From: RI-153 sp963752935
GTDB lineage: Bacteria; Chloroflexota; Anaerolineae; Caldilineales; Caldilineaceae
Assembly: GCA_963752935.1 (NCBI GenBank)
Contig: CAVWAL010000024.1
Coordinates: 62,001 to 126,000 of the forward strand
Direction of reading: 5' to 3'
Length of the DNA: 64,000 bases
Shown here in pieces: positions 18,301-27,986 of this stretch. The translations under genes were made by a program, and so were the position numbers. Position 1 is the stretch's first letter, and each line of letters opens with the position of its first letter. A model generated the notes under the pieces. That model saw only the letters and a list, made by a program, of their open reading frames with translations, was not told the origin of the DNA and did not search any database.

Positions 18301-21300
18301 CGCCCGATGATTACCTGAGCGGCCAGGACAACGAGACGCGCCAGAATAGTTGGTGCGGTGCAGGTGCTAATCAGGTGCAACTCGTCCACGTCTACGACGA
18401 AAGCTGGCAGTTGGCCGGGCTGTCGGTGCGCGAGGAACACGACTACAACATGGACATCCTCTTTGAGGACCCGGCTACCGATCAGAACAAAGACGCCGAC
18501 GATCTGCTCTGGCACCTGGCCAAGGGGCTCGACGAGCTGTTTGTCAGCGGCGTCGACTGTGTGCGCACCAACGCCGGCGACGGCTGTGCTCAGAACGGTC
18601 AACGCGACGTCACGTTGACCACCATCTACAACACGTTTGGCAACACGGTCAACGGCGGAACCAGCGACATCGACCGCTGGGGGATCGAAGCCTCCGCCAT
18701 CCACGTCGAGCAGCTCACCACCGAGTTGGACACCTATCTTGACATCGGCAAGGTGATGCAGACCTATGCGCCCGACCTGTTAAACCAACACTTTCTGAGC
18801 AACGGCGCCGCGGTGACTAAGGCCCCCGTCCTGCTCTTTGCCAGTGAAAACAGCTTTCGTTCGGTGGCGCTGGGCACGCCGGGCTACGCCAGCGCTCAGG
18901 CGAACGGCGCTACCATCGACTTTGCCCCTGGCGGGCAGAGCGTCCAGCCGCTGTTGACGATGGCCAGCCTCAACTGGGCGCCCTATCGCTATGATACGGC
19001 CGGCCAGAGCTGGACATCCTATCCTTTTGAAGAGTATTGGGATCTGCTGGCGTTGCGTCTCAAGCAGAGCGCCGACTTCAGCGCCACTGACGACCAGGAT
19101 GAAGGTAGCCGCCTTATCGCCGACGGCAAAATCCGGCTGGCGCAGAGCTACTTCGCCTATCTCTACAATGGCCGGGCCGCGCCGGTGCAGAGCGATGGCA
19201 TCGCCATCGGCCAATGGGATCTCAATGCGTCGGCCTATGCCAGCAAACAGGAGCGGTTGCAATGGGTGATCGACGCCGGCACCTTGAGCGTCTACGTGGC
19301 CGAGGGCAAACTGGTCAATCAGGTGATCCTGCCCATTGTCGAGAACATCAACAATAGCGCCCGCCAATATCAGATGCAGCAGTTGCTGATCAGTCGTGAA
19401 GGAACCGCCCGCCTTGGGGATTTGAATGACGCTGTGAAACTGGCAAAACAGGCCGGTGACGGTGCAGCCGAGGGCAGCACGTGGCGCACCATCCTCAACG
19501 GCGCGGGCGATGACGCCCTGGATTCATGGTTCCGCAACTATCGCCCAGGCAATTTGAGCAAGGTGGGTGGGCGCATCACCAGCTATGGCGCGGCAGGCGT
19601 GGCCGGCGCCGCCATTGTTGCCGGGATCGCCAGCAGCATCTACGCCGGCACTCAGGGGAACGGCGTTGGCGCGGCCACCGGCGTGCTCAACGGCCTGGCC
19701 CTGGCCGCCGAAGTCGCCAACACCGTCAGCCTCCTCGCCACAGCCAGCAAGGCACTGGATGCCGCCGGAGACGGCGTCAAGGCCTTTACCGTTGTGCGCA
19801 ATTCGCTGAGCACAACCGGCCGCGCCCTCAAGACCGCCAGCATCGTGGGTCTGATCATCGGCGAGATCGTCAACTACAGCTTGCTGATTTCGCAGATCTC
19901 TGTCAACGGCCTGACCATCGGCAGCCTGCAGGCAAATCAGTTGGCGGCCACATCGGTGGCGGCATCGATCGTGGCGGGCATGTTGCTCGTCCTCTCCACC
20001 ACCGGCGTTGGTGCGATTCTGGTTGCCATCCTCGGTCTGATCGACGGGTTGATCACCATTATCTGCGGTTATTTGAGCAGCGAAGATCAGGCCAGCATAC
20101 CGGGTATCATTTTCTGTAAAGGGATCACGGGCTGGCTGATCGAGTTGGTGGCCTTTTTTATCTACGATCAGAACGACATCACACAGATCAACGATCCCTA
20201 CCGGCTTAACTACACGCGCTTCAATCCGGGGCTGGTCGATCCGGCCACAGGATTCCGTGCAGACGCCGGCTTGACGCTCGATCTGGGCCTGCGCAACACG
20301 CTGGCCCTGGCGAGATTGCCCATCAGCCCATTTACCATTCCCTACTTTGCTCAATTCAGCGAATCGAACCTGCGCTCCTCTCGCTTCGCCTATGATGTCG
20401 TCCCCACGCGACCGGACGCGGACGCCCCACAGATCCACGACGGCCTGACTCGGGGCGAAGGCCCGGATCCCTGGCAGACGTTGGAGAACGACAGCGTCAC
20501 CTCTGTCTACCAGGACGTGACGCTGATCAAGAACAATCTGCTGCGCCTGCCCCTGGCGCCTGGGCTGAACCAGCGCATCCCCGCCTATCTGGCCGAGGGA
20601 TACCAGGTTCCGGTACAGGAGTGTATCAACACTGCCGTGTTGACGCCGCTGACGCCCATCCCCGTCTGTTGGGTGCGCAGTCGCGGCGCCACCAACTACA
20701 ACGATCTCAACCTGAAGTTCGACGTCTTCCCCGCCACACTCGACGAATTCCTCAGCATGGAGTTGGCCGGCGCCGAGCCGGGCCGCTATCGCCAGAGCTG
20801 GTCCAACACGCCCGAACTGCGCTTCCCTGCCTTGATCGATGCCGACGGCGACGGTCTGCGCTATGATGCGGATGCCGACGACACACGCTGGGACAGCGAC
20901 GGCGACGGCCTCTCCGACGCTGTGGAAAAGACGCGCAACACCAGGCCCGGCGACCGTGACAGCGACGGCGACGGCCTCTGGGATGTGAATGAGACGATCT
21001 GGGGCACGGATCCCATCGACCCCGACAGTGACGGCGACGGCCTCTCGGACGGCGAAGAGGTGATGGGCTGGTCGATTGGCTATGGCGTGGATGCCAACGA
21101 CACCGTCCTGCTGAGCTGGACGCGCTCCGATCCATTGAGTCGGGATATTGACCGCGACAGTATTTTAGACAGCCAGGAGAAAGTCTACGGCTTCAACCCC
21201 AACATTGCCAGCGATCCCACGGTGCTGATCTACAAGGGGCTGTTACGCGAGCCCAAAGCGCCGCTGCTCTTGATCCGTTTTGATGAAGCTGCAAAGGCAT

Positions 21301-21857
21301 CTACCTTTGTCGATTCTTCCACAAAGGGCGACGGCAAAAATGATGCGGCTTGCACGGCAGGCAACTGCCCCACATCGGGGCTGCGCGGTCGCTTCGGCAA
21401 CGCCGTCCACTTTGACGGCGTCGACGACCACCTGATCACGCCTCCAGATCCGCGTATCGGCAATCTGCGCACCGATATCACCCTCTCGGCATGGATCAAG
21501 GCGGATCGCCTGACAGGGACGCAGACCGTGATCCACATGGGGCCGGGCGGTCCCAACGGCGTGGGTGGCTTCAGCTTCGGTCTGCAAGACGACGATCTCT
21601 TTTTGCGCTATGAGGGCGGTGGCGGCACCTTTACACAAGCACTCGATCCCGGCGTGATTCCGCTGGGCCAGTGGACGCAGATCGGCGTGGAGATCTACCC
21701 GGTTGAAGATCGGCTCTATTTCTACGTCAACGGCATAGACAAGGGCAACCAGATCGCCATCTTGAATCCGGCCAGCAACAACCCACAGATCGTGATCGGC
21801 GCGGCGCAGCGACCGGCGACCGACACACCACCCGGGGTAGGACAGCGTCGTGCCTGA
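15321..21857 (+). CDS. Giant secreted LamG/TSP3-repeat protein, segment 1 of 3
   Basis: The first part of one gene running to 27983, about 4200 residues when the frame is restored. From the ATG at 15321 (AAAGGATC upstream) come: a signal peptide (to AKAQ, about residue 29); a beta-rich domain like LppX/LolA lipid carriers (to about 285); two hydrophobic helices (about 290-312 and 319-340) split by KRR, the second ending AKAAPLPAS like a cleavage site; a first DxDxDG calcium array (about 403-570); a long region I do not recognise; a 200-residue hydrophobic, glycine/alanine-rich stretch (about 1414-1617); a second DxDxDG array (about 1839-1917); and the start of LamG 1. The frame breaks near 21837, where one extra base in CCCGGGGTAGGAC explains the shift. 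Confidence 0.8.
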   Translation: MTHHRRYWLPAVILFLILTPFAFHTAKAQFQPHVDTLQDAWKLAERAGRYRFTSQMTQTTLPAPRLSNVGQTVKSDHLTVQGAIDRGTDTLDLAIWDSQAAAFDPETALEIHVKQGKAQGRVPGGEWQDLEDVTDAFAPGGDVAAYLLAARHVSFLGTERRTIIPTDETVISHRYRFSINGEALAQFVAAQLEDQLRRKGELPVGLHLSFSDTFSQLVGSGEAWIDDDGLPQRMTVEIEFPQQQNGERVLVRVQTDFSDFDRSLLSLGGAGVSNRLRAGLYNLTQALDGVQMAATAAILLFLFGAVILLIRLPSHKRRLVVSLAVLCAMLTVEIAKAAPLPASLYSSSSLGNPDVVQAAPAQKPLPPPTPEFDSRQAPLDESVPQPQSDPGIYGRAVLDSELDGPDADRDGMPDALESTWGTGVNTPDSDGDGLIDGEEVRRCPDRQAGLAGDTLTGENVTSLGCANPKATDTDGDGLTDKQEALYLGTSINDKDTDGDGLSDDFEVRGFGHNSVMRYTNPLNADTDGDGIFDGIECPNNNCVNSDGAGDPDVFEIDNDGDGFIGSFDLSPNTVLGKDAPFTAANPFQLNVANLNVNKSVFVDFQIRPTNPNHIGFGQSVLDWPTGDTEGQIQRRLTTTFADVNPLPANVAVPTIYPESNGDMRLIPMLEIEIPGSGAPLPRITAAQTVELRSTPLLAAMQIIKQVEPSTLFGFTVEAEALKIRVSKLSADYSNYFLEIHKASCQATLTAPVFPAASLSENGEVTYTDGELAVIADGAHVAVLVAAGLPAQCTPIPKVKDDVTQTPLSFLAPVQEIGTLRLTQNGALSVKVDLTLNNRTGEHQLVLVEGSCQARGNVRGAPLTMLSGQPQNLTDTDLVDLADGAHAVLIRKGFEVLACASLGNVVNGPAGEIEMIDAAAMGKMGITVSEKDSSGALIAHVPLNTAYDTRTGVTSGFAATMFYDTSVFGSVTGGWQHKARMSWWVQMITDNCTTAPDDYLSGQDNETRQNSWCGAGANQVQLVHVYDESWQLAGLSVREEHDYNMDILFEDPATDQNKDADDLLWHLAKGLDELFVSGVDCVRTNAGDGCAQNGQRDVTLTTIYNTFGNTVNGGTSDIDRWGIEASAIHVEQLTTELDTYLDIGKVMQTYAPDLLNQHFLSNGAAVTKAPVLLFASENSFRSVALGTPGYASAQANGATIDFAPGGQSVQPLLTMASLNWAPYRYDTAGQSWTSYPFEEYWDLLALRLKQSADFSATDDQDEGSRLIADGKIRLAQSYFAYLYNGRAAPVQSDGIAIGQWDLNASAYASKQERLQWVIDAGTLSVYVAEGKLVNQVILPIVENINNSARQYQMQQLLISREGTARLGDLNDAVKLAKQAGDGAAEGSTWRTILNGAGDDALDSWFRNYRPGNLSKVGGRITSYGAAGVAGAAIVAGIASSIYAGTQGNGVGAATGVLNGLALAAEVANTVSLLATASKALDAAGDGVKAFTVVRNSLSTTGRALKTASIVGLIIGEIVNYSLLISQISVNGLTIGSLQANQLAATSVAASIVAGMLLVLSTTGVGAILVAILGLIDGLITIICGYLSSEDQASIPGIIFCKGITGWLIELVAFFIYDQNDITQINDPYRLNYTRFNPGLVDPATGFRADAGLTLDLGLRNTLALARLPISPFTIPYFAQFSESNLRSSRFAYDVVPTRPDADAPQIHDGLTRGEGPDPWQTLENDSVTSVYQDVTLIKNNLLRLPLAPGLNQRIPAYLAEGYQVPVQECINTAVLTPLTPIPVCWVRSRGATNYNDLNLKFDVFPATLDEFLSMELAGAEPGRYRQSWSNTPELRFPALIDADGDGLRYDADADDTRWDSDGDGLSDAVEKTRNTRPGDRDSDGDGLWDVNETIWGTDPIDPDSDGDGLSDGEEVMGWSIGYGVDANDTVLLSWTRSDPLSRDIDRDSILDSQEKVYGFNPNIASDPTVLIYKGLLREPKAPLLLIRFDEAAKASTFVDSSTKGDGKNDAACTAGNCPTSGLRGRFGNAVHFDGVDDHLITPPDPRIGNLRTDITLSAWIKADRLTGTQTVIHMGPGGPNGVGGFSFGLQDDDLFLRYEGGGGTFTQALDPGVIPLGQWTQIGVEIYPVEDRLYFYVNGIDKGNQIAILNPASNNPQIVIGAAQRPATDTPPGVGQRRA

Positions 21858-22722
21858 CGTGGTCGTCGATCCGTTCGCCGGTAGCATCGACGAGGTCTTC
21901 ATTCAAAGCTGGGTGCCCGTCGATTACAGCAGTATCGAGGCCATCTTCGCCGGTCGCTACAATGTGGACGATGCCATCGTGCGCCCTGGCCAGGAGGTAG
22001 TCTACGAGAGCTACCTGGAGAATTCGCTGATGGCGCGCAATATGTCGGGCCAACGCCGACTGACATTGCCGCCGACGCTTACCGATGCGCCCTCCACGCT
22101 GGCGCCCTTCGAGTTGGCGGCCACGCGCAGCCAGACTTACCTCGACGCCTTCACCGTCAAAACTGCGGCGCCGTCGGGGATCTACAGCGTGAGCCAGACA
22201 GTGGGCGCTATCGTCAATGTGCCGGCGGTGGACGTATGGAAGAACCCGGCAGGCAACCAGGTCTTCGCCTGGGCGGGCCCAGAGAGATTTGCGGGCTTTT
22301 CGCAGACCGACAGCGGCTATGCGCCGATAGACCTCAACAACAAGAGCTTCACGATTGCCGGCTGGGTGCGCCCCACCAACGGGGACACCATCCGTCGCGG
22401 CATCCTGGGGCGCAACAGCGGACAGATCGATGCCTATCCTTACCTTCTCAGCGAGGGGCGGCAGTTGAAGTTTGGCTTCGGCACGGGCAGCGGATTGGCG
22501 GCGGTGGAGGTGATCGCCAATAACGGTGGCAACACCAACGTCCTCAATCTGAACCAGTGGAACTTCATCGCCGTGCGCTACGATCTGGGCGGCGCGTTTG
22601 CCACGGCCAAATCTGTCACCTTCTTCGTCAACGGGGTGAAGCTGAACAGCGCCAGCCACAAATGCCACGCCCAACAGTACGTTCAATACCTTCTTCCTGG
22701 GCCGCGCCTCGAACCGGGGTGA
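21850..22722 (+). CDS. Giant LamG protein, segment 2 of 3 (frame +1)
   Basis: Continues segment 1 without a gap in homology. It opens with the end of LamG 1 (DPFAGSIDEVFIQSW), then a linker and LamG 2 (LNNKSFTIAGWVRPTNGDTIR through LNLNQWNFIAVRYDLGG and SVTFFVNGVKLNSAS). The LamG strand pattern is then lost at about 22655, where reading AAT instead of AAAT in GCCACAAATGCC restores it as NATPNSTFNTFFLGRASNRG in the next frame. That third frame runs only to about 22815. This is therefore not an independent gene; the GTG start at 21850 is a by-product of the shift. Confidence 0.7.
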   Translation: MPDVVVDPFAGSIDEVFIQSWVPVDYSSIEAIFAGRYNVDDAIVRPGQEVVYESYLENSLMARNMSGQRRLTLPPTLTDAPSTLAPFELAATRSQTYLDAFTVKTAAPSGIYSVSQTVGAIVNVPAVDVWKNPAGNQVFAWAGPERFAGFSQTDSGYAPIDLNNKSFTIAGWVRPTNGDTIRRGILGRNSGQIDAYPYLLSEGRQLKFGFGTGSGLAAVEVIANNGGNTNVLNLNQWNFIAVRYDLGGAFATAKSVTFFVNGVKLNSASHKCHAQQYVQYLLPGPRLEPG

Positions 22723-22817
22723 GGTAACCTTTAGCGAATTCGACTTAATCTGCGAGGGTGATTTCGGTTTCGAGGGGGAATACAACCTGGTGGGCAATCG
22801 TGTCAATCTGAGCCCAT

Positions 22818-25800
22818 TTGGTAGGCGGGGCTCCCCAAACCTGGCCACTGAGCGTCACCAAAGTCTTTGAGGATGACTATACGTTCTATGTGTGTGAGGA
22901 CGACAACGGTACCGATGTCGACTGTGAAGGCAACGACGAGTACATGGGGTCTGAGATAGTGAGCCCCAATCAGCCATCCTTCACCAACAGGAAGACGACG
23001 TTCGCCAATCCGTCCGGTCGTACCGAATGCGCCTACGATTGGGCTATGGCCGACTGGCCCGACATTGCCGACCTGACCTACAGCTTCAGCAACGATTCGC
23101 TGCCCTTCGTAGGTGATCTGCGCCAGTTCGAGGTCCACGCGGCGGCGTTGAGCGACAGTGACATTGCGAACATACGATCCCACGGCGATCAGGTGGCGCA
23201 GTTCCGTCTGGACGAGATCAGCGGCGCCACCCGCTTCGAGGACTATATAGCCTATCACCAGTTGACGTGCAGCGGCGCAGAATGTCCACAGGCGGGTCAG
23301 AACGGGCAGCAGAATGTGTCGCTCCTCTTCGACGGCGTGGACGACTGGCTGGGCGAAAGCCCCACCATCAACCTCAACGACCGCATCAGCACCGACATCG
23401 CCGCCAACAACAGCGGCTTTGCCCTCTCCATGTGGATCAAGCCCGAGAAGCCGGCCGGCGCCGTCCACAATTCGGTGATCAGTGTGGCCTCCTTCACCAC
23501 GGCCAGCGGATCCAAGGGCGAACTCAACCTTGTCCACAAAACCACGCCCAAAGACGGGTTCACGGTCTTCTATCGAGACGAGGAGACGGGCAACCCCTTC
23601 GCTGAGATCGGCAACTGTCAGGCGTTCGATCAGGTGTGGGATTACGGGGAATGGATCCATGTCTCGATCAGCATGGACGTGGCACGCCAGACTGCGAACC
23701 TGTACACCTACGGTTTCCGCTGTAGCACGCCCCAAATCCCTCTGGTGGCGACCTACGTGCCCGAGGCGGGCGACTACTTCTACCTGGGGTACAACTGGAC
23801 CAAACCCACCTACTTACGCTTCAAGGGGCAGATAGACGATGTCTACCTGCACCGACGCCCGTTGACCGAGGCGGAAGTGCAGACGATCTACCGGAGCGGC
23901 GTCTATGTCCATTGGGATCTGAATGAACCGGAAGCGGCGCCCACCGTGCCCGTTAAGGGGCTGATCGAGCAGGCGCTGCACTTTGAAAGCTTCGCCGACC
24001 GCTACGCCCTGGTGGACAACCGGGCCGACATCTACCGCTTTGACGGCGAAATGGGCGGCGCTGCGCCCAATCCCATCACTTTCTCGTTGTGGGTGCGCGC
24101 CGAGGATCTAAAGAATCGCAAGCGTCCGCTGCTCTCGATTCCCACCGGGTTGTTGCCCGCTAAGAACGATTTCCTCGTCTACCTGGACAACGGTACGCCC
24201 AAGATCCAATACCATCAGACCACGACCGGCACGAACCTTACCGGCGCCGCCGACAAACAGATCAGCGAAGGCGTCTGGCAGCATCTGGTCTTCCGCAAGG
24301 ATGCCGCCGGCGTCATGTCCATCTTCATCAACGGCTACAAGGCCAGTAATATCGCCGGTAACTGGGAGCCGTCGTCGATACGTTCGCCGTCCGGCGGGTT
24401 GATCCTGGGTGCGGACACGCTGGATTCATCCTTCTTCCGCGGGCGCATCGACGAGGTGATGGTCTATCGCACCGCGCTGACCGATCAGGAGATCCGCGAA
24501 CTCTACAACTATCAGAACGCCTCTGTGGACGAGCGCAGCGAGACTGCGGTCACTGTGGACGCCGACGCCCCCGTCTCTTCGATACAGTTAAGCACGGAGT
24601 ACGTCGCCAACAAGCCGCAGTTGCTTTACATCGCCACCGAGGACACGACGTCCCCCATTATGCACGTGGAGTTCGGCGTGGACAGCGGCTCGGGCATCGT
24701 GTGGACAGGTGCAGAACAGGACAAGAGTGACACAGAAGGCAACCGCTGGATTGGCTACTTCGAGCCGGCGGGCGAGGGCCGGTACGATCTCTATTCACGC
24801 GCCACAGACAGCGTAGGCAACCAGGAGGAGATCAACAAAGTTGTGGTTGTCCATGTCGACGGTGTGGGGCCGATTGTCACCTACAACGCCGTGACGAGCT
24901 TGACCCGCCCGGAACCGTCGCAGACCGAAGAAGCCGTCTGGTACCTGACGCTGCAAGGCGCGTCCTCCGATCCGCTGATCGGTGGCACCCAGCAGCCGGG
25001 TAGCGGCATTGCCGTGATCGAAACCAGTCTGTATAACAAGAATGCCGAAACGGCCACTCTTTTTGAAATTCAACGTGTGTTGCCAGACCCGCAGACCGGC
25101 CAATGGAAAGTCCGCTATCAACTCAATCTCGATACCCCCACCGGTGAGTATCGGGCCACCAGCCTGGCCACCGACGCCGTCGGCAATCAGGTCGTGGGTA
25201 TCCCCATCGATATTCGCATCGACACCACCGGGCCGGAACCGAGTTTCGGATTTATCTCATCGCGCAATGCCCAGGCGCGCGCGGTAAACGATACCCTGCC
25301 TGCCGTCCTCGGCAAGGACAGCATTGTCGGCGGCACCGTCAGCGAATTGCCCGATGATGTGGCGGCGCAGAGCGAGGTAGCCGGGGTTGACCTGGTGGAA
25401 GTGGCCTTCGAGCCGCTCTTCAGCTACGGTACATCCTTCCGCAATACCCCGCTGCCCTCTTCGACCCTGCTTTATCTGCCCCTGGACGAGAGCCGTCGCC
25501 TCGATAGCCCGGATCAGAGTTTCGGGGATGTTTCGCCGGCGGCGCAAGCCCCGGCCACGTGTGCAGCGACCACCTGCCCCCAATCTGGGGCGGCGGGCAA
25601 GATGGGCCAGGCCCTCGACTTCGATGGTGTGGACGATTCGTTGACCCTGATCAACATGGCCTCGATCAACGGGCTGATCAACGACTTCACCGTTGCCGCC
25701 TGGATCAAACCGAGCGCAGTGCCGGGGCGCGGCGCCATCGTGAGCACGGCGCGCACCGTCAGTAACAACGGCTGGGGTCTGGCCGTCAACGGACAGAAAC

Positions 25801-27983
25801 TGTTGTTCTCCACCTATGGCGTTCAGGACTATGTGAGCACCCTCGATTTGCTGGGGCCGAACGTGTGGCAGCATGTAGCCGTCCACATGACAGCCGACAA
25901 CGACGTTGAATTCTACATCAACGGCCAGTTGGTGGAGACGGTGGCGGGGGCGTCGCCGGCGATCGCCGACGGTGATGATCGACTGCTGATTGGCGCCGCC
26001 AGCGAGCCGGGCGTCGCCACCACAGCGCAGCACTTCCCCGGCATTATCGACGAGGTGATGATTCGTCGCGGTCGACCTGCGCCGGCCGACTGGCAGACGC
26101 TGCTGGGGGCAGATCCTACGCTGCACCTGACCTTCGATCAGCCGTTCATCCACCCCAACACCAAATTCGGCAACGACGCCGGGCTGGCCGTGGGTGATCT
26201 GGCCTGGCTGGACGGCACCATGCCCAATGAGCGTAATCTGCGTGCCCTCGGCATTGTCGGCCCAGGCGCCATGCGCGTTGAGGCAAGCGGCTCGATCCTG
26301 GGTGGCACGGCGCCGGGCGTCCTCGCCCATCAAAATGGTCCGTTCAGCCTCTCCTTCTGGGCCGCGCTGGACGACGCCAATAGCTTCATGGGCCTCTGGA
26401 TCGGTAAATTCGAGAATCTGAGCCGGCTGATGCTGCGCCCCACGTCGGTGGCTGCCGAATTCAGCGGCAAAACGGATCTCACGGTCGCCACCGAAAACCT
26501 GGTGGGCGCGTGGCAGCATGTGATCCTGACCTATGATGGCAACACGCGCATTCTCTACCTCAACGGCGCGGAGATCGGGCGCGATACCATCGATGCCAAC
26601 ACGCTGGATACGGCGGGCGGTGGTCTCATCGCCGCCGGCGGCATCGGCTATCTGGACGATCTGCGGGTCTATCGGTATGCCTTGAATGCGCAGGAGGCGA
26701 AGGCGCTGGCCGAAACTGGTTGGCTGCTGGCCGACACGGTGCTGGCCCGGGCTGTGGAGGCGGAGACGACCTGGTCTGCGCCGGTGCCTACGGGTCTGGA
26801 AGGCTTCTACGAACTTCGGACCCGCGGCACCGATCTGCTGGGCAATGTCGAGGACAACCCCGACCAGGTGATCACCTGGCGCGGCCTCGTCGATTCGCTG
26901 GCCCCGCGGCTGCTCACCTTCTCGTCCACGCCCACGGCTACCGGCATCGACTTCGCCCTCACGGTCGAGGACTTTGCGCTGGCCGTCGACACCCTCACCA
27001 TGCCGTCATCCTGTACCCCCGCCAACACCACGATGACACCGCAGACCTACGCGTCGCCCTGGTATCTCTCCTTCGCGGCGCAGGCCACCACCGCCGAGGG
27101 CGCAGCAGAGTTGGCCAAGCGCACCTTCCAGTTGACGATCCAATGTCAGGCTCGTTCGGCCATGACCAACGATGTCTTTCGGGTCTGTGATCTGGCGGGC
27201 AACTGCAGCGAGGCGAAGTACACCGGTCCTGATGTGGTGGATACAAACCGTGCGCCGGTAGCCAATCCACAGACCGTCAACGCAGTAGCAGGTGTGGCGC
27301 TGCCCATCGTGCTCACCGGGTCCGACGCCGACGGCAACCCGCTTACCTTCAGCACAGTCACCCAGCCGGCCAACGGCGTGCTCAGCGGCGCCGGGGCCAA
27401 TCTGTCTTACACGGCGAACGCCAACTTCAGCGGCGGGGACAGTTTCACCTTCAAAGTCAATGACGGCGTGGTGGATTCGCCCCCGGCCACAGTGACGATC
27501 AACGTCTCCCCTGCGCCTACAGCTACGCCAACCGCCACGGCGACGAGCAGCCCGACCCCGGCGACGGCAACGGCTACGCCGACGAGTACATCCATTCCAC
27601 CAACGGCGACCCCTACTGCCACACCTACAACCGCATCTGGGGACGGGGCAACCGTGGCAGGGATCGTCTTCAACGACGCCAACGGCAACGGCGTCCAGGA
27701 AGGGAACGAGGCGGGTATCCCCAACACCACGGTTGTTCTCCGCGACGACGCCCGTAGCGCCGACCTGACGCGCAGTACTGTCACCGACTCGGCGGGCGTC
27801 TACGTCTTCGGCAACGTGCCGTTGGGGCAGTACACCCTCACCTTCCAGGTGCCGCCGGAGGCCGGCGCGGTCAATCCGCCGCCACCGCTCGCCGTCAACG
27901 TGAGCGGCGGCGGGACGGTCAACGCGCCCCCCGCGGCCGTGCAGACGGGCATTCGGATCTATCTGCCCAGTCTGTGGCGGTAG
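22818..27983 (+). CDS. Giant LamG protein, segment 3 of 3, C-terminal
   Basis: Back in the frame of segment 1. It holds about four more LamG domains (around 23300-23900, 23930-24520, 25570-26090 and 26150-26700). Three LamG domains in the giant are introduced by a C-x4/5-CP-x2-G motif and FDGVDD. Ig-like spacers separate them (YDLYSRATDSVGNQEE). A cadherin-like repeat follows (APVANPQTVNAVAGVALPIV, near 27250-27500), then a Thr/Pro-rich linker (27510-27640), an SdrD-like B domain (GIVFNDANGNGVQEGNEAG) and the tail IRIYLPSLWR. Everything points to an exported, Ca-stabilised, sugar- or protein-binding surface protein. No enzyme domain is recognised. A 62-bp palindrome follows the stop. Confidence 0.8.
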   Translation: MVGGAPQTWPLSVTKVFEDDYTFYVCEDDNGTDVDCEGNDEYMGSEIVSPNQPSFTNRKTTFANPSGRTECAYDWAMADWPDIADLTYSFSNDSLPFVGDLRQFEVHAAALSDSDIANIRSHGDQVAQFRLDEISGATRFEDYIAYHQLTCSGAECPQAGQNGQQNVSLLFDGVDDWLGESPTINLNDRISTDIAANNSGFALSMWIKPEKPAGAVHNSVISVASFTTASGSKGELNLVHKTTPKDGFTVFYRDEETGNPFAEIGNCQAFDQVWDYGEWIHVSISMDVARQTANLYTYGFRCSTPQIPLVATYVPEAGDYFYLGYNWTKPTYLRFKGQIDDVYLHRRPLTEAEVQTIYRSGVYVHWDLNEPEAAPTVPVKGLIEQALHFESFADRYALVDNRADIYRFDGEMGGAAPNPITFSLWVRAEDLKNRKRPLLSIPTGLLPAKNDFLVYLDNGTPKIQYHQTTTGTNLTGAADKQISEGVWQHLVFRKDAAGVMSIFINGYKASNIAGNWEPSSIRSPSGGLILGADTLDSSFFRGRIDEVMVYRTALTDQEIRELYNYQNASVDERSETAVTVDADAPVSSIQLSTEYVANKPQLLYIATEDTTSPIMHVEFGVDSGSGIVWTGAEQDKSDTEGNRWIGYFEPAGEGRYDLYSRATDSVGNQEEINKVVVVHVDGVGPIVTYNAVTSLTRPEPSQTEEAVWYLTLQGASSDPLIGGTQQPGSGIAVIETSLYNKNAETATLFEIQRVLPDPQTGQWKVRYQLNLDTPTGEYRATSLATDAVGNQVVGIPIDIRIDTTGPEPSFGFISSRNAQARAVNDTLPAVLGKDSIVGGTVSELPDDVAAQSEVAGVDLVEVAFEPLFSYGTSFRNTPLPSSTLLYLPLDESRRLDSPDQSFGDVSPAAQAPATCAATTCPQSGAAGKMGQALDFDGVDDSLTLINMASINGLINDFTVAAWIKPSAVPGRGAIVSTARTVSNNGWGLAVNGQKLLFSTYGVQDYVSTLDLLGPNVWQHVAVHMTADNDVEFYINGQLVETVAGASPAIADGDDRLLIGAASEPGVATTAQHFPGIIDEVMIRRGRPAPADWQTLLGADPTLHLTFDQPFIHPNTKFGNDAGLAVGDLAWLDGTMPNERNLRALGIVGPGAMRVEASGSILGGTAPGVLAHQNGPFSLSFWAALDDANSFMGLWIGKFENLSRLMLRPTSVAAEFSGKTDLTVATENLVGAWQHVILTYDGNTRILYLNGAEIGRDTIDANTLDTAGGGLIAAGGIGYLDDLRVYRYALNAQEAKALAETGWLLADTVLARAVEAETTWSAPVPTGLEGFYELRTRGTDLLGNVEDNPDQVITWRGLVDSLAPRLLTFSSTPTATGIDFALTVEDFALAVDTLTMPSSCTPANTTMTPQTYASPWYLSFAAQATTAEGAAELAKRTFQLTIQCQARSAMTNDVFRVCDLAGNCSEAKYTGPDVVDTNRAPVANPQTVNAVAGVALPIVLTGSDADGNPLTFSTVTQPANGVLSGAGANLSYTANANFSGGDSFTFKVNDGVVDSPPATVTINVSPAPTATPTATATSSPTPATATATPTSTSIPPTATPTATPTTASGDGATVAGIVFNDANGNGVQEGNEAGIPNTTVVLRDDARSADLTRSTVTDSAGVYVFGNVPLGQYTLTFQVPPEAGAVNPPPPLAVNVSGGGTVNAPPAAVQTGIRIYLPSLWR

Positions 27984-27986
27984 GAT

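Noticed and set aside
21850..22722. Separate gene for the second giant segment
   Set aside because: It starts in the middle of a LamG domain and continues segment 1 after a one-base shift.
25257..26519. Long antisense open frame (420 codons) opposite the giant gene
   Set aside because: It lies wholly opposite LamG coding sequence, has no ribosome site or recognisable motif, and is a by-product of GC-rich codon use.
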